Below are positions 57,800-64,000 of a stretch of DNA of 64,000 nt, piece after piece. Under the pieces are notes generated by a model. That model ran no database searches, was not told the origin of the DNA, and was given only the letters and a program-made list of their open reading frames with translations. The stretch's first letter is position 1, and each line of letters starts with the position of its first letter. This DNA is from Burkholderiales bacterium (GTDB lineage: Bacteria > Pseudomonadota > Gammaproteobacteria > Burkholderiales > Burkholderiaceae_C): assembly GCA_017302655.1 (NCBI GenBank), contig JAFLDE010000005.1, forward strand, positions 32,353 to 96,352, read 5' to 3'. The position numbers were made by a program, and so were the translations under genes.

Positions 57800-59704
57800 T
57801 CAGGAACCGCTCGAGGCAGTCACTGGACGCGCAGCATTCTGCTTCACCTTGTGACTGCGCTTGAGAGCATCCAGATACGCACGCGCTTCGGCGGCAGCCC
57901 ATGCTTGGGCGACTTGCTTGGCGGCCACGTCCGGCGGAATCAAGTCGGCCTCGCGATCGCCCAATTGCTCCAACCTGACCAGCCAGTAACCGGCGCTGCC
58001 CTGGTCAACACCTACCAAGGCCGGCAACTTGTCGCTCGGCGCACGAAGCACGGCCTCGAGCACGGGTTGCGGCAAGCCTTCAGGCTTTGCGCGAGAAATC
58101 CATTGGGTTTCTGCAAAGCCGTCATCTCCACCTGCCACGCCCTTGCCCAGACGCTCGGCGCCCGCCTTCTTCGCGAGCTCGGCCGCACGATGAGCTCGCA
58201 GTTGCTGTCGCACGGCCTCCTTGACTTCTGCCAGGGGTGGTGCAGCCGCCGGCTGATGGTTCAGGACACGCGCAGAAACCATTTGATTGGCCGCCGTCTC
58301 GACGGCGTCCGTGTTGCGCTTGTTGCGAAGGGTCTCGGCGCTGAACACGGCTTCGATGAGCTTGGCCGAGGTCAGCGGCCCCGCGTCTTGCCCGGGCGCA
58401 GGTTGGCGTTGCACCGTTGCGCGTTGAATGGTCAGACCCAGCTTCTTCGCTGCGGGCTCCAGCGAATCTGGTTGCTCGAACACCGTAGTACTGAAAGACT
58501 CAGCCAGCTCCTGATACCGCTGACGAGCCAGTTGCGTGCGCTGGCTCTCCTCTATCTCAGCACGGACGGCTTCAAAGGGCCGCACCTCGCCACCACGCGT
58601 GGCTTCCAACTTGATGATGTGCCAGCCAAACTCCGAGCGCACAGGTGGGCTGATTTCACCTGCCTTGAGCGCATAGACGGCGTCTTCAAAAGGCTTGACC
58701 ATCGCCCCGCGCGCAAAAAAGTCGAGGTCGCCACCGTTGGCCGCTGAGCCTTCATCCTGCGAGTGCTGGCGCGCGAGTTCGGCGAATTTCTCGGGTGCCT
58801 TGCGCAACTCGGTGAGCAGCGACTCAGCCTTGGCCTTTTGATCCCCATCCTTCGACGGATCCTCGACCTTCAGCAGAATGTGACGTGCACGTCGCTCCTC
58901 GGCCTGGTTGTAGCGCGAGGCGTTCTGTTCGTAGAAAGCACGCAAATCAGCCTCAGACACGGTCACTGCGGCTTTGAGCGCCTGCACCTCAAGCACCAGA
59001 TACTCGATCTGCGCAGATTCCGGGCGCTGCCATTGCTCCTGGATCTCGGGTTTTTGGTAGTGGGCGGTCAACTCGTCGTCCGAGACTTGCACCTGAGCCA
59101 GGAAGGCCGACGGGTTGAAATGCTGCACGCGCACCGCACGACGCTGCAACAAAGCATCGAAAGCCAGACCGCCCGAGACGGTGGGCAGATGCCCCGAGGC
59201 TTGCTGCAACGGCGACAGCACCTGGCGGGCGCGAAGGTCTTCCCGATAGCGCTGGATGAAGCCTTCCTCAGTCATACCCTGAGCAGCCAGCACCGCCTTG
59301 TTCACAGCGCCGGTCGGCGTGCGCGCGATTTCCAGCTGAGGATCGCGCTCAAAGCGAGACTTCAGCCGTTCGTTCGACACTTCCAGATGCTGGCTTTGTG
59401 CGGCTACAGCCAGCAGGCGCTGTTGAATCAGCCCATCCAATGCTTCTTGCTTGGCCTGCGGGCTGTCGAGGAGCTTGGCATCGACGTCCGGTTGCTGCTG
59501 GCGAACGCGCTCGCTGGCTTGCCGATGCGCCATGTCCCACTCCGCCTGAGTGATGCGCTGCCCGCCCACCGTGGCTGCCGCATTGGCCGATCCATCGATG
59601 AAGCCGCTGTAGCCCGAGACTCCGACAAACACGAAGGAGGGCAGGATGAGCAACAGCAAGCCCAGCATCAGCCATTTGTTGTGCGTGCGAACGAACTCAA
59701 ACAT
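57800..59704 (-). CDS. ppiD: Periplasmic folding chaperone PpiD (SurA N-terminal and parvulin domains)
   Basis: 634 residues. One N-terminal membrane anchor (KWLMLGLLLLILPSFVFVGVSG), a SurA-like chaperone region (about 35-230), a parvulin PPIase domain (about 265-365; RRARHILLKVEDPSKDG, GGDLDFFARGAMVKPFEDAVY, SEFGWHIIKLEA) and a second, degenerate domain. It acts at the Sec translocon exit on newly exported outer-membrane proteins. It follows hupB as in E. coli, but with a tRNA-Val between. Good start at ATG 59704. Confidence 0.94.
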   Translation of the reverse strand: MFEFVRTHNKWLMLGLLLLILPSFVFVGVSGYSGFIDGSANAAATVGGQRITQAEWDMAHRQASERVRQQQPDVDAKLLDSPQAKQEALDGLIQQRLLAVAAQSQHLEVSNERLKSRFERDPQLEIARTPTGAVNKAVLAAQGMTEEGFIQRYREDLRARQVLSPLQQASGHLPTVSGGLAFDALLQRRAVRVQHFNPSAFLAQVQVSDDELTAHYQKPEIQEQWQRPESAQIEYLVLEVQALKAAVTVSEADLRAFYEQNASRYNQAEERRARHILLKVEDPSKDGDQKAKAESLLTELRKAPEKFAELARQHSQDEGSAANGGDLDFFARGAMVKPFEDAVYALKAGEISPPVRSEFGWHIIKLEATRGGEVRPFEAVRAEIEESQRTQLARQRYQELAESFSTTVFEQPDSLEPAAKKLGLTIQRATVQRQPAPGQDAGPLTSAKLIEAVFSAETLRNKRNTDAVETAANQMVSARVLNHQPAAAPPLAEVKEAVRQQLRAHRAAELAKKAGAERLGKGVAGGDDGFAETQWISRAKPEGLPQPVLEAVLRAPSDKLPALVGVDQGSAGYWLVRLEQLGDREADLIPPDVAAKQVAQAWAAAEARAYLDALKRSHKVKQNAARPVTASSGS

Positions 59705-59723
59705 TCAGCGAACCTTGAAACGT

Positions 59724-59749
59724 GCAAAAGGCGAACCGGGGTTCGCCTT
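59724..59749 (-). terminator. Terminator after hupB/tRNA-Val
   Basis: AAGGCGAACC-CC-GGTTCGCCTT followed by TTGCACG on the minus strand, between tRNA-Val and ppiD. Confidence 0.82.
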
Positions 59750-59762
59750 GGGGGGAAAGTTT

Positions 59763-59838
59763 TGGTGGGTGCTGACGGGGTCGAACCGCCGACCTGCGCC
59801 TTGTAAGGGCGCCGCTCTGCCAACTGAGCTAAGCACCC
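59763..59838 (-). tRNA. tRNA-Val (anticodon TAC)
   Basis: 76 nt with encoded CCA. Acceptor GGGTGCT/AGCACCC, D arm GCTCAGTTGGCAGAGC, anticodon stem GCGCC/GGCGC with loop CTTACAA (anticodon TAC), T-loop TTCGACC. It starts 7 bases past the hupB stop, probably on the same transcript. Confidence 0.97.
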
Positions 59839-59845
59839 AAGTTCA

Positions 59846-60118
59846 TCAGTTCAGATGATCCTTGAGCGCCTTGCCAGGCTTGAACTTCGGCACCTTGGCG
59901 GCCTTGATCTTGATCGGCTCCTTGGTCTTGGGGTTCAGGCCGGTGCGAGCCTTGCGCTTGGTGACGCTGAAGCTGCCAAAACCCAGCAGGGAGACCGTGC
60001 CCCCCTTCTTCAGTGTGGTCTTCACGCCGCTGATGATGGCTTCCAATGCGCGGCCGGCATCGGCCTTGCTCAGGTCGGTTTGCTTGGCGATGTGCTCGAT
60101 CAACTCGGTCTTGTTCAT
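59846..60118 (-). CDS. hupB: DNA-binding protein HU
   Basis: 90 residues, full length. Dimeric nucleoid protein that bends [28 protein letters not shown] and the [20 protein letters not shown] beta-arm with its tip proline are typical HU. The start at 60118 is certain; the longer frame upstream is not coding. A -10-like TAGAAT at 60176-60181 is the likely promoter. Confidence 0.97.
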   Translation of the reverse strand: MNKTELIEHIAKQTDLSKADAGRALEAIISGVKTTLKKGGTVSLLGFGSFSVTKRKARTGLNPKTKEPIKIKAAKVPKFKPGKALKDHLN

Positions 60119-60174
60119 ACCCTCAGTGCTCCTGGATATTTGATGGCCGGCCTGCTTGGCCAGCGGGGCGCGGA

Positions 60175-60182
60175 TTCTAGGG
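60175..60182 (-). promoter_or_regulatory. Probable -10 of hupB
   Basis: CCTAGAAT on the minus strand, 57 bases upstream of the hupB start. It is the same CTAGAAT form as other promoters in the window. -35 unclear. Confidence 0.45.
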
Positions 60183-60243
60183 CCCGCTGGCCCCCGCGTG
60201 GAGCGACTGTGCGAGGACTGGCCAGCTGATGCCTCAGCGCGCC

Positions 60244-60810
60244 TTAGCGAGCCTTGGCGCGAATCTCCGGCAGCGCCTTCTGCAAGTAGTACACCATCGA
60301 CCACACGGTCAGCACCACCGCGCACACCAGCAGCACGGTGCCCCACACCTGCGTGTTCAGGAGTCCGAACAGCATGCCATCGAACAGCAGAAAGGGGATG
60401 GCCACCATCTGCGCCGTGGTCTTGAGCTTGCCCAGCATGTGCACTGCCACTGAACGCGTGGCACCGATTTGCGCCATCCACTCGCGCAGCGCCGATATCG
60501 CGATCTCCCTGCCAATGATGACCAGTGCAAAAAGCGCATTCACGCGCCCGAGTTCCAGCAAGACCAGCAGCGACGCACACACCAGGAACTTGTCGGCCAC
60601 CGGATCGAGGAAGGCCCCGAAGGCAGAGGTCTGGTTGAGCTTTCGCGCCAAGTAGCCGTCCAGCCAGTCCGTCAGCGCCACGGCCACGAAGAGCACAGTG
60701 GCGATCAGGTTGCGCTCGGGCTCGCTAACGGGCAGGTGGAACACCCCGACGATGAGCGGAATGGCGACGATGCGCGCCCAGGTCAGCAGCGTGGGGATGG
60801 TCAGGAACAT
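60244..60810 (-). CDS. pgsA: CDP-diacylglycerol--glycerol-3-phosphate 3-phosphatidyltransferase
   Basis: 188 residues. It makes phosphatidylglycerol phosphate, the committed step to phosphatidylglycerol and cardiolipin. The CDP-alcohol transferase motif DxxDGxxAR...GxxxDxxxD is complete ([18 protein letters not shown], then AFLDPVADK). Five or six membrane helices. No Shine-Dalgarno; CAGAAT ends exactly 6 bases before ATG 60810. Confidence 0.96.
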   Translation of the reverse strand: MFLTIPTLLTWARIVAIPLIVGVFHLPVSEPERNLIATVLFVAVALTDWLDGYLARKLNQTSAFGAFLDPVADKFLVCASLLVLLELGRVNALFALVIIGREIAISALREWMAQIGATRSVAVHMLGKLKTTAQMVAIPFLLFDGMLFGLLNTQVWGTVLLVCAVVLTVWSMVYYLQKALPEIRAKAR

Positions 60811-60816
60811 GGTGTC

Positions 60817-60822
60817 ATTCTG
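60817..60822 (-). promoter_or_regulatory. -10-like CAGAAT 6 bases before the pgsA start
   Basis: CAGAAT-GACACC-ATG on the minus strand, in the 24-base gap after the lipoprotein gene. Confidence 0.35.
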
Positions 60823-60834
60823 GCTGGCGCAGCA

Positions 60835-61386
60835 TCACTCCAGCGTTCGCGGCTTGAAGCGCTTGTCGTAATCGAACAGAAAACTCTCGGTGAACACCCA
60901 AGGCTGCTTCAAAGCCTGCACCGAACCAAAAGGCGCAGCACGGCGGACCGCATCGATGGCCATCTGCACCGTCTCTCGCGCTTGATGGGGCTCGCGAAGC
61001 ACGATCACGCGGCGAACGCTGCCGTCTGCCTGCAGCTCGATCTGCAACACCGGCACGGCCAGTAACACTTGGGGTGCGCGGCTCTCGTAGCTTTCCTCCG
61101 GGTGCGTGGCCACCAGACGCCTCGCCATCTGGCGCTTGAGTTCATCGTGGCTGCGCACCGGCGCAGCCGGGCCCAGCTTGACCCGACGGGGCACACGCGC
61201 TGCCGCGGTCTGAGCGGGCGGCGCAGGAGTTGCCTCAGCTGGCATTGGCTTGGTCGGCAGGGGAGCTGGCGCCGGCGCCGGCAACGGGGAAGCCATTGGC
61301 GGCGGCGAGGGTGGCCGCGGAACGGCGCAGCCAGCCAGCAGCATCACGCTAGCGAAACGAGCGATAGATGATCTGAGCGAGTTCAC
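60835..61386 (-). CDS. Proline-rich lipoprotein with TonB-C-like end, function unknown
   Basis: 183 residues from the GTG at 61386. Lipobox LAGC ([14 protein letters not shown], Cys about residue 20), then ~55 Pro/Ala-rich residues like a periplasm-spanning linker, and a C-terminal domain whose pattern ([21 protein letters not shown]...[12 protein letters not shown]) resembles the TonB C-terminal fold. No ExbB/ExbD genes are adjacent. The start overlaps uvrC by 38 bases, suggesting coupling. A TonB role is only a possibility. Confidence 0.75.
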   Translation of the reverse strand: MNSLRSSIARFASVMLLAGCAVPRPPSPPPMASPLPAPAPAPLPTKPMPAEATPAPPAQTAAARVPRRVKLGPAAPVRSHDELKRQMARRLVATHPEESYESRAPQVLLAVPVLQIELQADGSVRRVIVLREPHQARETVQMAIDAVRRAAPFGSVQALKQPWVFTESFLFDYDKRFKPRTLE

Positions 61387-63379
61387 GGGACACCCCCTTA
61401 ACCGAACACAGTTCCTCGACGCTGGCGGCCTGCACACCACGCACTCCACCGAATCGTTGCAAAAGCGCCGCTCTCTTGCGAGGCCCTATTCCGGCGATGT
61501 CCTCCAGCCGCGAACCCTGCATGCGCGCCTTGGCCCGCCGAACGCGCATGCCGGTAATGGCAAAGCGGTGTGCCTCGTCGCGAATCTGGGCCACCAGCAT
61601 CAACGCCGCCGACGTGGCCGGCAGGCTGAGTTTGGCCCGCCCATCGGCGAACACAAGCTCTTCCAGGCCCACCTTGCGGCCTTCACCTTTTTCCACACCG
61701 ACGAGCCGGGAGAGATCGGCGCCCAGGCCCTCGAACACCTCGCGAGCAACGCTCACCTGGCCCTTGCCGCCGTCGATGAGCACCACATCCGGCCAGGCCA
61801 GTTCGGCGTTCTCGGCCAACTTGCCGTAGCGCCGGCTCAACACATCACGCATCGCCGCGTAGTCATCGCCCGGCGTGATGCCCTCGATGTTGTAGCGGCG
61901 GTACTGCGCGCTCTGCATGTCATGCTCGCGGTAGACCACACAGCTGGCCACCGTGGCTTCGCCTGCCGTATGGCTGATGTCGAAGCACTCGATGCTCAGC
62001 CGCGACAGATCTTCCAGTTCCAGTCCCAACACCTCGGCCAATGCGGCCGTGCGCGCTGCCTTGGAACCTTCATCGGCCAGCAGGCGCTGCAGGGCCAGCT
62101 CGGCGCCCTGCACGGCCATATCCAGCCAAATGCGGCGAGCTCCGCGCGGCGCCGGTTGCAGCACCACTTTGCGCCCCGCCTGTTCACTGAGCAAGGGCTC
62201 CCACTCGGCGGATGGTGCGTGCGACACGATGATCTGCGCTGGGACCGCAGCTTCAAGGTAGTGCTGGGCCAGAAAGGCATCCAGGACTTGGCGATGCGCA
62301 TGAGACTCGCCATCCTTTTCTCCACCCGGGTTCTCGACCGCATCCTCGGCCGTCTCTTCTGCGTGAGCCAGGGCCAGCGTTTCCTGCACTTGGCTGGGGA
62401 AGAGCGCGCGGTCGCCCAGGTGTCGACCGCCACGCACCATGGCCAAGTTCACGCAGGCGCGTCCACCCTTCACCAGCACCGCCACGATGTCCGCGTCGGC
62501 CTCTACGCTGCTCGTGCTGCTGGCCTCCACCGCCTGCTGCTGCAGCACGGCCGAGAGCGCCGCGATCTGGTCCCGCACCAGCGCCGCCTGCTCGTAGGCC
62601 AATTGCTCGGCATGCGCGGCCATGCGCTCCTGCAACTCGCGCAGCACGCCGTCGGCCTGACCGCGCAGAAAGGCTTCGGCCGAGCGCAGATCGTTGGCGT
62701 AATCCTCGGCGCTGATCGCGTTCACGCAGGGTGCCGAGCAGCGTTTGATCTGATGCAACAGGCAAGGCCGGCTGCGATGTGAGAACACCGCGTCCTCGCA
62801 AGTGCGCAACTGAAACACGCGTTGCAGCAGCTCGATCGTCTGGCGCACGGCGCCGCCGTTGGGGTACGGGCCGAAGTAGCGCCCCTGCCGGTCCACGCTG
62901 CCGCGGAAGTACACGACCCGCGGGAAGGCATGCGCGCTGAAGCGAAGGTACGGATAGCTCTTGTCGTCTCGGAAGAGGATGTTGAAGCGCGGCTGCAGGG
63001 TCTTGATCAGCGTGTTTTCGAGCAGCAGGGCCTCGGCCTCGGTGCGTACCACGGTCGTTTCCAGCCGGGCAATGCGCGCCACCATCATCCCGGTGCGCGT
63101 GCCTGCATGGTCACGCTGGAAGTAGCTCGAAACTCGGCGCTTGAGCAGCTTGGCCTTGCCCACGTAGAGCAATTGGTCGCGGGCATCGAAGAAGCGGTAG
63201 ACGCCCGGCAAGGCAGGCAGCAAAGCCACCTCGGCCAGCAGGCGCTCGCGCATCGGCGCAGCCAACTCCGCCAGCCCCTGATCTGCCGCTCGCTGGGCCT
63301 TATCGACCTGCTCGCGCTCAGCCTGCCAATGGGCGAGTGCCTCGTCGGCTTGCTGCAAGGAAGGGTCGGTGCTTGGCAT
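61349..63379 (-). CDS. uvrC: Excinuclease ABC subunit C
   Basis: 676 residues. It makes the two incisions in nucleotide excision repair. GIY-YIG nuclease domain (about 45-130; [21 protein letters not shown]), UVR motif (about 245-280), RNase H-like endonuclease domain with Asp residues ([30 protein letters not shown]), and C-terminal (HhH)2 ([30 protein letters not shown]). ATG 63379 is preferred to the TTG at 63388. It is followed by the lipoprotein gene and pgsA, the usual uvrC-pgsA neighbourhood. Confidence 0.97.
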   Translation of the reverse strand: MPSTDPSLQQADEALAHWQAEREQVDKAQRAADQGLAELAAPMRERLLAEVALLPALPGVYRFFDARDQLLYVGKAKLLKRRVSSYFQRDHAGTRTGMMVARIARLETTVVRTEAEALLLENTLIKTLQPRFNILFRDDKSYPYLRFSAHAFPRVVYFRGSVDRQGRYFGPYPNGGAVRQTIELLQRVFQLRTCEDAVFSHRSRPCLLHQIKRCSAPCVNAISAEDYANDLRSAEAFLRGQADGVLRELQERMAAHAEQLAYEQAALVRDQIAALSAVLQQQAVEASSTSSVEADADIVAVLVKGGRACVNLAMVRGGRHLGDRALFPSQVQETLALAHAEETAEDAVENPGGEKDGESHAHRQVLDAFLAQHYLEAAVPAQIIVSHAPSAEWEPLLSEQAGRKVVLQPAPRGARRIWLDMAVQGAELALQRLLADEGSKAARTAALAEVLGLELEDLSRLSIECFDISHTAGEATVASCVVYREHDMQSAQYRRYNIEGITPGDDYAAMRDVLSRRYGKLAENAELAWPDVVLIDGGKGQVSVAREVFEGLGADLSRLVGVEKGEGRKVGLEELVFADGRAKLSLPATSAALMLVAQIRDEAHRFAITGMRVRRAKARMQGSRLEDIAGIGPRKRAALLQRFGGVRGVQAASVEELCSVKGVSRELAQIIYRSFR

Positions 63380-63391
63380 CGGCGGCAATTC

Positions 63392-64000
63392 TCAGCGAGC
63401 CGGCGTGTCAGGCCCCTCCAGCTCGGGAACGGCGCCGAGCCAGGCCCCGCCAGCGGGTTTCAGCCGCTGGTGCCAGTAGCGACGCTGCTGCTCGCGCCAA
63501 CATCCCAAGGACGAGGGCGGCTCGCGGCTCTGCCAGTCCAGTGCACCGCAGGCAGCGCTGCTCAGCAGAGGAATGCCGAGCAGGCGCAAGCGCGTCTGCA
63601 CGGCCAGCGCCGGGTGGCCGTGGCGGCTGCGGTAGCCGGCCTGCGCGAAGGCCAGGCTCGGTTGCAAGGCGGCCAGGAATTCCGGTGCCGAGGAACCCGC
63701 GCTGCCATGGTGCGCCAGCAGCAGCAGATTCACGGGCTCAAGCGCCGGGACCAGCGCAAGCTCCTGCGCTCGCCCGATGTCCGCCGCCAGCAGCGCGCTG
63801 CCCCCCGCACTGGCGCGAACCTCAAGCACGCAGCCGTTCTCGTTGCCCGTGCGAGCGGGTGTGGCGGGCGGGGGATGAATCAGCGTGAAGCGCACACCAT
63901 CCCAGTCCCAGCGCTGTCCCGCTTCACAGAGTGCATGGCCGCGCAGCCGCGGGTCCGGAGGCGCCAGGCTGCGCAGCACCGGCAGGCCCGCACGCAGGCT
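63392..64000 (-). CDS. comEC: ComEC/Rec2 family DNA uptake protein, C-terminal part
   Basis: The last ~200 codons; the gene begins beyond the window end. The visible part is the C-terminal half of the metallo-beta-lactamase-like domain of ComEC (VRFTLIHPPPATPARTGNENGCVLEV, ALLAADIGRAQEL, LLLLAHHGSAGSSAPEFL with the HHGS motif, and SRHGHPALAVQTRLRLLGI). Full-length proteins form the inner-membrane channel for transforming DNA. The 12 bases to uvrC suggest co-transcription. Completeness cannot be judged. Confidence 0.88.
   Translation of the reverse strand, partial: SLRAGLPVLRSLAPPDPRLRGHALCEAGQRWDWDGVRFTLIHPPPATPARTGNENGCVLEVRASAGGSALLAADIGRAQELALVPALEPVNLLLLAHHGSAGSSAPEFLAALQPSLAFAQAGYRSRHGHPALAVQTRLRLLGIPLLSSAACGALDWQSREPPSSLGCWREQQRRYWHQRLKPAGGAWLGAVPELEGPDTPAR

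Overview
The window is one contiguous, GC-rich, densely coded chromosomal segment of a betaproteobacterium. It is most likely from the order Burkholderiales, in the Rubrivivax/Leptothrix/Roseateles-like neighbourhood. This is an inference from gene order and protein signatures: hemC-hemD-hemX-hemY, lptF-lptG-cbiX-cysB, pepA-holC, carA-carB-greA, rlmE-ftsH-folP-glmM, surE-pcm-nlpD-rlmD, hupB-tRNA-ppiD and the XrtA/PEP-CTERM regulators. Almost everything is core genome. I see no phage, transposase, integrase, plasmid function or CRISPR array.

Layout. 1-1.3 kb: 3' end of a spoT/relA-type gene, greB and two identical tRNA-Arg(ACG) genes. 1.4-5.4 kb: heme operon hemCDXY on the minus strand, divergent from ppc (5.5-8.3 kb). 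8.4-10.7 kb: an exported protein of unknown function and a wax ester synthase/diacylglycerol acyltransferase. 10.7-13.9 kb: a DUF1800/DUF1501 pair. 14-15.3 kb: scoAB (3-oxoacid CoA-transferase) behind two palindromic operator-like sites. 15.6-17.7 kb: rdgC and dusA. 17.7-26.3 kb: a trypsin-like protease, prsT, prsR, prsK and the TIGR03013-type glycosyltransferase, which form the regulatory and glycan part of an exosortase A system whose exosortase lies outside the window. 26.6-29.9 kb: a branched-chain amino acid binding protein, then pepA-holC plus a small gene. 30-33.5 kb: lptF-lptG-cbiX-cysB, each joined by a 4-base overlap. 33.5-37.2 kb: an unknown protein, a glutathione transferase, tRNA-Arg(TCT), an OPT transporter and tRNA-Pro. 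37.4-41.2 kb: trxA, rho, rpmE (type B) and a multi-pass membrane protein. 41.2-52 kb: carA-carB-greA-DUF4149 and, across a divergent gap, yhbY opposite rlmE-ftsH-folP-glmM. 52-57.6 kb: a Bax inhibitor-1 family gene, rlmD, nlpD, pcm, surE and a LuxR-type response regulator. 57.7-64 kb: tRNA-His, ppiD, tRNA-Val, hupB, pgsA, a lipoprotein, uvrC and the 3' end of comEC.

No entirely new multi-gene system is evident. The strongest signals lie in regulation and gene order. (1) Seven genes without a visible Shine-Dalgarno carry a -10-like hexamer exactly 6-7 bases upstream of the start codon, which suggests leaderless mRNAs. (2) Sigma-32-like promoters precede both ftsH and a BI-1/YccA-family gene, whose E. 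coli relative modulates FtsH. (3) rpoS is missing from its usual place after nlpD. (4) A CTGC-N3-GCAG palindrome resembling PhaR sites and a second inverted repeat lie upstream of scoAB. (5) A trypsin-like protease sits 2 bases behind prsT.
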